A stretch of DNA of 64,000 bases from Eucommia ulmoides (taxonomy: Eukaryota > Streptophyta > Magnoliopsida > Garryales > Eucommiaceae), in the NCBI GenBank assembly GCA_016647705.1, contig CM028330.1:32576649-32640648 (forward strand), in the 5' to 3' direction. The position numbers and the translations under genes are program-made. The notes beneath the pieces were generated by a model. It made no database searches, was not told the DNA's origin, and was given only the letters and a program-made list of their open reading frames with translations. Each line of letters begins with the position of its first letter. Within the stretch, counting starts at the first letter, position 1. Positions 55,291 through 64,000 of the stretch are shown piece by piece.

Positions 55291-56834
55291 CCAATTAAAA
55301 TTGTTTTTTGCTAGTGAACAATTCTGTGGATTGCGATGATGCCCGAATCTAGATCGTCAGATGTGGCCTCCTTAAGAGAGGGTTCCTGCAAAACCATGCA
55401 ATTGCGGGTGGACCTGTCTGCTTTACACCTTTGATTTGAGAATTAATAGTGTTTAGATCTGCCTGTGTTCCCTAATGAAATAGTGCATACCTTGGTTGGG
55501 TAATTTTCCTTTGTATTTATAGGCGTGGGAAGACTTGTTTGGTAAGTCTTCCTTGAGATCTTGTCCAATTCTCATTAATCCTCGAGAGATTCACAGGACT
55601 GAGGATTTTATGCTTGTTTAATCAACTATCCAAGCCTCTTTCCTTATATAGTGGGATTCCGTAACCACCCCCTAGCAATGGGTCAAATCCCGAGCTGGGG
55701 GTATTATGCTCATTTTTAAGTAATCCCGTGACTGTGCCTTGTGTAGGCCTGGGCTACATCCTCAGGTATAAGTCGAGATGGGGTCAATATTTATGGTCTC
55801 AAGGTTATTTTGTGACCTCGATCCCCTGTCTTATCTCGTTGGGTCCCGGGTAGAATCCTCCGGTCCTTATGAGTCGTGCTTGGACTATCTTGCTTTGCTT
55901 GTGATATTTATTTGTACGCTATATTAGTCGGGACATTCTGAAATACCCCTCATCAGATGCCTTAATTGCAGATGCCTAAGCAGTCAGGGATTGGGAAGAA
56001 TTGGTCGAGGAGGAATGGTGAAATCTCGAGGCTCCAACGAAAATTTGAGGTGGTGTTTGGTTAGTGTTTTTTTTTTTTTTTTTCTCTCTACTTCCAACAA
56101 ATTGGGATGGGATGAGATGGGATGAAAATTCTATATCTATGCTAGAGTATTCTAGAAATAGAAACATGTTTGGTAACGACCATTTTCCTAATTTTTTTTT
56201 TTTTTAATTTACTAGAATAGAATGGTGGTGGTCGACGGGATGGTGGTGGTAGATGGGATGGTGGTGGAGATAGTTTTCTGTGAGTGAATAAGCGTAAACA
56301 TTTTTTTGTTTTTTAGATTCTAAAAGAATTCAGGAAATAGTCCTAAATTACTCTCAAAATTTTGGGAACACAAACGCATTTACTAAACGCGTTTATCTAC
56401 ATTAATCCCAAAAATTTGGGAGCGGAAATAGGAATCAGGGAACATAAACAGTAACTAAACGGATCCTGAATTGTCGCGGTGCTTCGAGTTTTGCGACTAC
56501 ATTTATTGATTGGGTGATTTGATGGTTTGCATTGCTTAACCTTCCTGAGGATGGCTAAGATCTCAATCGTTGGATTCAGAGGGTTGATTTGGACTGTTGG
56601 GGCCTCTTATAAAAAGGGGGTAGTTCCCCACATTGGAACCCTTTCCAATACCTTGCTTCCTCAATGCTCCATCTTCAAAGCCTTTTTTGGCGAACCAACT
56701 TCCTCTGCTCTGACGATCTCTCTCCCCTGAATTCCGTTGAAATTTTTAATTCGTCAGTTTCGCTTCATTTTCTTTCTTCATTTCCTGTGGTTTAGTTTTC
56801 TGTTTTTTTTTTTTTTTTTTTTGGTCTTCTCCAG
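55291..56834 (+). other. leader/promoter region of gypsy-type transposon gene
   Basis: A TTGTATTTATAGG box near 55515 and a TCTTATAAAAAGG box near 56605, with no gene. It is probably the LTR and leader of the element whose ORF starts downstream. It is interrupted by the TIR element at 56049-56466. Confidence 0.4.
56049..56466. mobile_element. non-autonomous TIR element, copy 4 (418 bp)
   Basis: GGTGGTGTTTGGTTAGTG at the left and the inverse of GGATCCGTTTAGTTACTG at the right, with TGA duplications (56046-56048 and 56467-56469). The core is TGGTGG-rich rather than CCGG-rich. Older and more diverged than the copies at 15796, 24015 and 29638. Confidence 0.75.
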
Positions 56835-57859
56835 CGATAACTGGTACTTCATGTGCCGCTGAGTGCTCTAGCAAGTTTGGTGACATCACCTTTGATGATG
56901 TCAGGCCTTCTAGTGCTGCTGGTTCTTCTTCTTCCAGGGGTTGGGGGGTAGGGCCCTTCTGTTAGGCCTGACCATTCGAGGGTTGTTGGGTTACCCTTGG
57001 GCGGTGAAGAAGGACAGTCAATCCTTTGCCTCCAGCTTGGGTCCTCTACCGTTGGGACCAAGAATGGGAGGCCATCAGGGATGAGGTCTGTTCTATCAGC
57101 TTGGACAAAGTGGACAATTTCCACGAATAGTTCAACACCCCCCCATGATTGAAGTTGACTGTGCCTGCTGATGGACTTGCTCGGGCTCATCGCCACTTCT
57201 AGAACTCGATTACCTTTTATGAGGATGAGCTGGTTGGAGGGGCTCGATTCCCCCTCTACTGTTTCATTCTGGAGCTCCTCAATAGGTTTATCATCTACTC
57301 TATTCAATTAACCCCCAACTCATGCAGGATATTGTTCGGGTTTATCATTCTTTGCCGCGTGAATGGGATAACCATGACTTATCCCTTGTTCTTGTCGTTT
57401 TACAAATGCAAGACGAATTAACGACCCGACGACAGTTGGTGGTAGTTTGCACCTGGAGATTCCAAACAAAGCTTATGATCGGTTATCCCGAGAACAAGAA
57501 GCATTGGGATGGCAGATAGTTCCTCATCCAGGGAGACTGGGAGAATATAAGGGATTTTCTTAGTTCCTCATCGGTGAATAATTCTTGGTATATCCTGAGC
57601 CTTTTTTGTATTTAGTTCTTTTTTACTTGAGTTTTTTGGCTTTCATTTTGTGGTTCTGAGCATTTTATTTTCCTTTGCAGTATCTCCTTCGACACCTCCT
57701 GAGCATAGTATCTGGTCGTCTTGCTTTAGAGGTCGCTTCAACTATTTGCCGAGGCATCAATTTCAGCTGTACTTTGAGCTCCAAAAGGCACCGAATCCTC
57801 AATTGAGGAAGATGGGGAGAAAGAAGAGGACCTTAACCTCAACCTTAACCAGGTTGATC
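56835..57859 (+). pseudogene. gypsy-type plant transposon protein, 5' half
   Basis: ITFYEDELVGGARFPLY then LELLNRF, a QLTPNS block, and GYP..KHWDGRYF are the hallmark order of the PF04195-like family. Frame changes separate each block, and stops occur from about 56965. The sequence stops matching at 57859, where inverted gypsy LTR sequence begins, and picks up again near 62510. Confidence 0.78.
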
Positions 57860-58283
57860 GCACCGTATTTTGTGTGATCTAATACCATTAAACTTAGTTA
57901 TGTTAATCGTTTGAATATATTAAATTATTAAAAATTGAGTTATTTTATTTGTTTTTGTAGGTTTTTGAAAATAGAACAAAATCGCGTTAATTTGGAGCAA
58001 AATAGATGAAAAACGAGTACAACACGGCAAACCAAATGAAGACCGCAAGAAACGGCTCAGGATGCCGGGTATTGCGCGGCTTGCCTGAGCCGCGAAACAG
58101 AGGGAAGCTGCTCGGCTTCTGCATATTGGCCACTTTCATCCCACTTTTGGTGCCCACTCGACATTTTGCACCCCCAACCATCGAAATTGACCCAATTTGC
58201 ACCCCTAGACTTACTTTTAAGGGTCTATAAATAAAAATTAAGGTGTTGGGATCAAAGGACACCATTTTCTACAACATTTTCAT
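57860..58283 (+). repeat. Ty3/gypsy LTR copy facing inward (left)
   Basis: Reads GCACCGTATTTTGTGTG from the left and ends in CATTTTCTACAACATTTTCA. It is the reverse complement partner of 62005-62509, with TATA-like TCTATAAATAA near 58224. It joins gypsy RT sequence at an ATGAAAAT shared by both sides. Confidence 0.75.
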
Positions 58284-60266
58284 CATTTTTTACTACGGTT
58301 ATGCTAGATTTCTTAGGAACTACCTGAACAGGGTTGAACCACAAACTATTAGAAATAGATTAAATGATACCTACATTTAAAAGCTTAATCATATCAGCTC
58401 TAACAACCTCTTTCATGTTTGGATTTAATTATCTTTGGAACTCATGGCTATGCCTGGCATTATCTTCCAAATGAATTCTATGCATGTATACTGATCGACT
58501 AATACCCTTAATGTCTCCAATTGTTCGCCATATGGCTTCTCTATGATCTTTGAGGACATCTATCAACTTATCTTCCTATTCATTATCTAAGTCAGATGCT
58601 ATGATAACAGGCAAGGTTTGTAATGGTCCTAAGAAGGCATATTTCAGGGTCTCGGGTAATGGCTTAAGGTCCAACTGTGGTGACTCAGAAATTGAATGGA
58701 TTGACTCTGTGGGTAGAAAATGTTCAATTTTGGCTTTCCATTTTTCAGCATCCATTAATGGTGTAGATTCTAACAACGAATTTACATTTCTAATTGAACT
58801 TTCAAGATCTATGTTCATGCCAAACTGCGTTAAACACTTTTCAAAAGAGTCATTTCCATTCATTTGCGAGAAGAAATCATGGGTTGCAGTCTCAATCATA
58901 TTAACGTCACACAAATCATCAATTTCCACACATTTATTAGCAACATTAAATACATTCACTTCAACAGTCATATTTCTAAATGATAATTTCAAGACACCAT
59001 TACGACAATTGATGATTGCATTGGAAGTAGGTCAGAATGGTCTACCCAAGATGACATGAATTTGAGTATTCAAGTTTTCAATAGGTTGGGTATCAAGAAC
59101 AACAAAGTCCACAGGAAAGTAGTATTTATCAACTTTGATTAAAACATTTTCTATGATACCTCTAGGAATTTTGACAGACCTATCAGCTAATTGGATTGTC
59201 ATGGATGTGGGTTTTTAACTCTTTTAGACCAAGTTGCTCATAAGCCGAATGTGACAACAAATTCACACTTGCATTCAAATCAAGTAAAGCTCGGTTAATC
59301 TCATGATTACCAATTACACTAGATATTGTTGGACAACCTGAATGTTTGTATTTGGAAAGAGTTTTATGTTGGATTATGGAGCTTACTTGTTCTCTCAAGA
59401 ATGTCTTTTTTGGAACATTGGTTTTTCTTTTCACTATATAAAGATCTTTCAAGAATTTTGAATAGGCAGGCACTTGTTTTATAACATCAAGGAAGGGGAT
59501 GTTAATGCGAACTTGCTTAAACACTCTAAAATCACTATATTGTGCACCTTTCTCTTTGGAACAAGTCTTTGTGGAAATGGAGCTTTTGGAACGTAAGACA
59601 ATGGTTGATTGTCATTTTCAGTTGAGTCTTTGGATTCGGAATTTTCAGGTTGGCTTTTATGACTCTCTTTCTCAAGTTCAGGTAGGTGATCAGGTTTGAC
59701 AATGAATTTTCCCGACCTAAGAGTAGGAATGAATTTAACTTCTTCATTAGGGTTTAATAATCCTACCTCATATTGACCTTTATTTTTGGATTTGGGATGG
59801 GTTGACTTGGAAACTTTCCTTTTTATCCTTCTCCTACATCAGTTGCTAGTTGACCCAATTGTTGTTCAATTTTGGAGATGGATTGTGGGGTTGACAGCAT
59901 GAACTGTTGTAAGGTTTCCTCTAAAAAAGGTTTTCTTATAGGGTATGATGGATTGGAATGATGAATGTGTTGATTGTGCATGTGAAGTTGAGGCCCTGAT
60001 TGGCTTATTGCAGGATGATTCTGTCTCCATGAGAATTTGGTAGTTTGAGCTCAAAATGAGAAGTTGTTTGTGGTAAAACTATGCAATGAAATGGGAGAAA
60101 AGTATTCAAGAAAGGTTTTCTCTAGTGCTAGTAGATTTGCATGTCTTTCTCGGTTCTCAACACGTTCTTCCATTTCTATTGAATTTTCGTGTATAATTTT
60201 GTTTAAAGATAATATTCTCCTAACCAAACTATTCTTTGAATCTCGCTCCCAAGAACACATAAACAA
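58284..60266 (-). pseudogene. Ty3/gypsy gag-protease-RT remnant (minus strand)
   Basis: Minus strand from 60266: a gag tail, then INIPFLDVIKQVPAYSKFLKDL and a retropepsin with RALLDLNASVNLL (about 59270), in which the usual active-site Gly of D-L-G-A is Asn. Next come GRPF, a linker (58992-58576), and the start of RT (LNPNMKEVVRADMIKLL, NPVQVVPKKS) that stops at 58284 before the catalytic region. This order and these blocks fit the Athila/Tat branch of Ty3/gypsy. Several stops (59183 region, 58420 region). RT catalytic domain, RNase H and integrase are gone. Confidence 0.82.
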
Positions 60267-60350
60267 CCTCTAATTTTGTTTTTTTGTTTTTTTTTGTTTT
60301 TACTATAATCAAATTAATGCAAATAATAAAAGATGTATTAGCAAGCAATT

Positions 60351-60510
60351 AGGAGGCTCAACTTTCCGATCAAACAAAAGAAAAATAAAGAGGAGGCTCA
60401 TCTTTCCAACCAAACAAATCAAAAATAAAGAGGCGGCTCAGCCTTCCAATCAAACAAAATAAAAATAAAAAGGAGGCTTAGCCTTCCAATCAACAAAGAA
60501 ATAAAATGAT
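60351..60510. repeat. 40-bp tandem repeat in gypsy leader, 4 units
   Basis: Units start exactly every 40 bp at 60351, 60391, 60431 and 60471, each AGGAGGCTCA-like followed by CTTTCCAATCAAACAAA-like. They lie between the gag remnant and the leader. Confidence 0.92.
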
Positions 60511-60998
60511 AAAGTGACATACAAAAATATGAAGTAAAACTTAAGAAGAATTAAACTAACTTGGATCCAAAGCTTTTTCGTTGCAATCCTTGGTAACGGT
60601 GCCAAAATCTGTTGTTTTAATTTTTTGCAACTCCACGAATCAATTGTAGCAAAGATTAATAGTAGCGAGATCGATCCCAAGAGGATTGCTTATAGGAAAA
60701 ACTTAATTAGTTCAAATTAATTTGATTATAATCTAATTCCAAATGATTGTGAGAATTGTGATAAGGAAATGAGATATTAAATAAATATTGAAATAATTAA
60801 TTTAACTTATTCAAAATATGAAAAAATACCAAGATTTCAGAATTTACCAATGTATCATTAATTAGTTCTACGATTGTGTAGTCTTAGAAATCATTCTTAC
60901 TATCCTTTTATGGTTTTAGAAATTAAGCCCAATGTAAATCTTAAGTTGGTTTTCTTTGCTTTAAAAATATAATTTTTAAGTATTATATGTATACAAAT
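60511..60998 (-). other. gypsy 5' leader, inner part
   Basis: On the minus strand it has TTGGCACCGTTACCAAGGAT (about 60588-60612), a motif I recognise from leaders of Athila/Tat-type elements just before gag. No gene. Confidence 0.6.
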
Positions 60999-61789
60999 TG
61001 TTGGTGTCCCAAATTGGCAGACACCTCGAGTATGGTCCAGTCAGGAATAAGTGGGTCCTTCTATTGAGGTGGAGTTGCTGAGTCGGAGCTGGAGCTGGAA
61101 ATTCTTCAAGTGAACTATAACTGACCACTTGGAGTCTGACTAGTTGGAGTCTAGAGTCCTACCCTTTAGGGGGCTGTACCTGCATAAGGCCTGGTCGGGA
61201 TTTGTCCCGTCAAAGCCCTTCCAGCGTGAGAGTAAGAGTTAGAGGGAAAAGGTTACAAAAACGCGTCAAGTATGTAAATGAGTATTGAGCGTTACCCTGG
61301 ACATGCATTGCCTCTGGTATTTATATGCGTTGGAGATGATTAGCTTTACCCAATTGGGCCTAAACATGGTTAATTAGGCGAAGCCATGTGTTTAGCCGAT
61401 AATCCGAGGCGTTCAGGAGATAATCATTGGGCTTGGGCTTTTAGGCCTATTTGGAAAAGCCCGCGGGCCCCTGTTAGTCCTATGGAGACGGGCTGGTGGA
61501 GAAGTTCGGAGATCTGTGGAGCTCTGGAGGAGAAACAGACTGGAACTGAGTGCCGATTAAGAAAAACGACCAAGTCCCTGAAGTTGGCTGTCCAGAGGCA
61601 CGACACAGAGTTATGGGCGGCAGCACCCCCCGTGAGGCACACTGCTCCTTCCTGGGTACAAAGGAGATTCCAGGAAAGGAGCCTTGGTCGGTGTATGCTC
61701 CTGCATGGCACTCTGGATTCTGGAATGTGGCCACGTCACGGTGATGGTGGGCACGTGGTTGAGGCCCTGATGCTAAGTCGGTGATGCCA
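60999..61789. repeat. dispersed TGTTGG repeat, copy 2 (791 bp)
   Basis: Starts TGTTGGTGTCCC and ends GTGATGCCA (TG..CA) and shares blocks with 36505-37000. It sits inside the gypsy leader, since leader sequence continues on both sides. No clear target duplication was found. Frames in both directions (61386-61806) have no known domain. Confidence 0.6.
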
Positions 61790-62004
61790 AAAAATACTCT
61801 CATCACAAATTAATGGAAAACATATAATCAGAAGGTATTACTTGTTTTACAATACAAATCCTAGTATTAAATAATTTATAACAATCAATAATACATGATA
61901 TTAAAGATTAAATAATTTATTTAATAGAAACAAAAACCATAGACCGTATTGAAGATAGCCATTCTCCCAAGACTCCTCGGTAGCTCATTGGTGTCTAAAA
62001 TAAC
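61790..62004 (-). other. gypsy 5' leader, outer part
   Basis: On the minus strand this continues from the LTR with ACACCAATGAGCTACCGAGG, typical of this element class, then AT-rich DNA to the nested repeat. Confidence 0.6.
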
Positions 62005-62509
62005 ATGAAAATGTTGTGGAAAATGGTGTCTTTTGATTCCAACTCCTTTACTTCTATTTATAGCCCCCAAAAGTAAGTATAGGGGTGCAAATTGGATCAA
62101 TTCCGATGGATGGGGGTGTAAAATGTCAAGTGGGCACCGAAAGTAGGGTGAAAGTGGCCAAGTGGGCTGGCTACTTAGTCAGCCAAAGGAGTGCCATGCA
62201 TTGCGCGGCGCTGCCTTATGCGGAAGCCGAGCAGCCGCTCGGCTTCTTTTTGTTTTGCAGCTCAGGGAAGCCATGCAATGCATGGCTTCCTGAGCTGCGA
62301 AACAACTCCGAGCCATTTCTTGTGGTCTTCGTTCGGGTTGTTGTGACTTGCTCGTTTTTCATTCGTTTTGCTCCAAATTAACACCGTTGTGTTCCATTTC
62401 CAAAAAAGTTACAAAAACAAATAAAATAACTCAATTTCTAATAGCTTAATCTATTCAAACGGTTAACAGAACTAAGTTTAGTTGTATTTGATTGCACAAA
62501 ATGCGGTGC
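62005..62509 (-). repeat. Ty3/gypsy 5' LTR (minus strand)
   Basis: On the minus strand it starts GCACCGCATTTTGTGC and runs through a GC-rich CTCGGCT/GAGCCG cluster and a CTATTTATAG-type box into the leader. Homologous to 57860-58283 in opposite orientation. About 80 bp longer, mainly in the GC-rich cluster. Confidence 0.78.
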
Positions 62510-63765
62510 CGTCACAGGTTATTGACTTGTACTTATTTAACCGATGAGTCTATTGAAATTGAAGGTATTCCTGAGCATTTGTTTTCCTTAGGAGAACAGT
62601 TAGTTTTAATTGTTACTAGCGCTCATGGTTTCATTTGTAGACATGTTCGGGAAGGCATAGTTTGCTCGAGCAATGGACGCCCTAAAGAAAAAGGGGGTTT
62701 TACCGCTACAGGGGTAGCCTCTGCCTAGACCCCTGCTACCCAATCACCTACCGAGTCAACTAACCGCTCGACGGGAGGCACCCACTTCCTGGATTCAACC
62801 ACCCCCAACAAAGAGGATCTGAGAACTCTTGTCAAAAGTCCCCGAGAAGGGGAAAGAGAAGATTAGAGAACTTGCTTGGGCCTCGATGCCCACCTCAGTC
62901 CTTGACTCCTGAAGGAGAGGACATTCCCTTCCTGGTGGTTGTTGCCGCTGAAGCCCCAGCAACATAGGTTGGCAAACGGGGTTCAATGTTGAGACCTCTC
63001 TCCTCATACACCGAGAGCACTCTAAGATCTGGGGGCTAGCCCACATATTGCCCAAGGACTATGACCTCGTCAACGCTGAGAGGCCCTTGGAGCTCATTCA
63101 CAGCCACTGCTGCACATGTGTTAACTCCCGACCACAATACTAGTATTTTTTCAACTTTACTTAGCCTTGTCTGGATTTCTATTCGCCTTGTCTAGGCAAC
63201 TGTCCGTCGGGCAGTGGTGTTGGCTCAGTGGGTACAGGAACTCAGGTGGGCCAAGAAGTCCGAGGGAGAAATAGATGACGCCAAAGCCGAAGTGGCCAAG
63301 AAGATAAAGGCCAAGGCTGAGGCTGTGAGAAAAGTCCTAGTAGCCGAGGAGAAGGTGAACGGCATTGAGATCGCGCTACAAGTCACGCGCAAAATGCTCG
63401 AGCAGGCTCAAGCAAGCTAGAAACAAAGAGGGCTCGGGAGCCCGAGATCAAACGACTTAGCATCATTGAGTGGAAGACCTCACAGGAATAAACAGACTTG
63501 GTCAAGGACCTCACAGACGAATTATTTGATGACAAATTCGAGGATGCGAAGAGCTGGGTCTTGTTCAGATATCCCAAGGTGGATTTCTCGGATATCCACC
63601 TGAGCTGCAGGGCTAGACCAGGAAGGGGGCCACTATGGGAAGGCCCCGAGGGGAAGTTCCTGGTGATTAGGCAACCTTGTGATGGGGCTTGGCGTAGTTG
63701 TATATTTTCCTTTCATTCTTTTCCTTCTGTGCTGCCTTCGGGCCCCTTTTGGTGCTAGTTTTGGG
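62510..63765 (+). pseudogene. gypsy-type plant transposon protein, 3' half
   Basis: Contains an intron-like TTTCATTTGTAG acceptor near 62640, a low-complexity linker, then ILPKDYDLVNAERPLELIHSHC and a long coiled coil (QWVQELRWAKKSEGEIDDAKAE region, 63214-63420). It ends DVKYP/F-R-Y-P-K-V-D-F-S type sequence at about 63570. This matches the C-terminal plan of the family whose N-terminal half is at 56835-57859. Several stops and frame changes. Confidence 0.72.
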
Positions 63766-63777
63766 ATTTTCATTAAT

Positions 63778-64000
63778 GAAAAAATAATCCTATTTATCTG
63801 CTGTACATTGCTGACATCAGGAAATGGAATAATCGAGAATCTCTAGTAACCATCCAAGTCGCTAAAGTCGTGATGAATCCCGTTAGTAAAATAAGTCCTA
63901 AAGAAAACCCGGTAATTCTCAATTGCCAATGGAAATAAAAAAAATTCAATCCATTTAGAATCCTCCACAAGTTGGATTAATGGATCATATTTACTTTTGC
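63778..64000 (-). pseudogene. ndhD: plastid ndhD fragment in nuclear DNA (NUPT)
   Basis: Minus strand, running past the window end. [15 protein letters not shown], then [14 protein letters not shown] and [11 protein letters not shown] correspond to the plastid NDH complex subunit 4 (a membrane proton-channel subunit of thylakoid NADH dehydrogenase-like complex). It has decayed: an in-frame deletion around A-T-W-M-V-T, a frame change after KWIEF, and a stop after A-M-Y-S-R. There is no intact plastid context, and the plus side is transposon remnant, so it is a nuclear insertion rather than plastid DNA. Confidence 0.85.

Noticed and set aside
61386-61806. Overlapping 95-132 residue frames on both strands
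   Set aside because: They lie inside a dispersed repeat nested in a gypsy leader, with no domain on either strand.
57860-62509. Reading the inverted ~450-bp pair as TIRs of a single large DNA transposon
   Set aside because: The right copy leads into a typical Ty3/gypsy leader, gag and protease in LTR order, no transposase is present, and the left copy cuts into RT, so inverted LTRs fit better.
1-64000. Bacterial-type systems, CRISPR arrays or phage modules
   Set aside because: Spliced GRF, plant LTR elements and the absence of operon-like coding show nuclear plant DNA. Regular repeats here (34 bp, 40 bp) have no spacers.

Overview
This is nuclear DNA from a flowering plant, most likely a eudicot. 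It is AT-rich, gene-poor and dominated by nested transposable elements. I see no bacterial genes, operons or CRISPR arrays, and found no tRNA or rRNA gene by eye. One host gene is well supported: a GROWTH-REGULATING FACTOR (GRF) transcription factor on the minus strand. Its three exons (QLQ, WRC, C-terminal TQL motif) lie at 29547-29337, 28706-28328 and 21070-20626. They join in phase into a 344-residue reading frame that carries a miR396 target site.

Layout. 1-5974: a Ty1/copia element (left LTR cut by the window edge) with an intact 993-residue pol but a broken gag, next to a 34-bp minisatellite. 6170-20600: noncoding dispersed repeats, a 2.1-kb solo LTR (8392-10533), a SINE fragment, a GC-rich TIR element and a plant-transposon-protein remnant. 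20626-29547: GRF, whose 7.26-kb second intron holds a dead copia split by a 3.2-kb LTR-like element that itself contains a TIR element. 29638-32473: two TIR-type insertions just upstream of the GRF start codon, the second a 2.0-kb foldback with arms about 97% identical.

32660-46740: a gypsy element lacking RT and integrase, a 5'-truncated SIRE-like copia with a 2.1-kb 3' LTR, two more LTRs of that family in opposite orientations, and a Myb/SANT-like pseudogene. 46950-50270: a non-autonomous LTR element carrying a plant-transposon-protein ORF, inserted into the zinc knuckle of a dead copia gag. 50271-54330: a Tourist-like MITE and a dead L1-type LINE containing a second Tourist-like MITE. 55290-63760: a gypsy-type plant transposon gene split by a minus-strand Ty3/gypsy element whose two LTR copies face each other. 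63778-64000: a plastid ndhD fragment running off the window.

No set of genes here forms a pathway. The most interesting structures are the foldback element upstream of GRF, the miR396 site altered exactly at its bulge position, the paralogous empty site that dates the solo LTR after a repeat duplication, and the inverted-LTR junction with microhomology. All element and family names come from motif recognition by eye; no database search was run.
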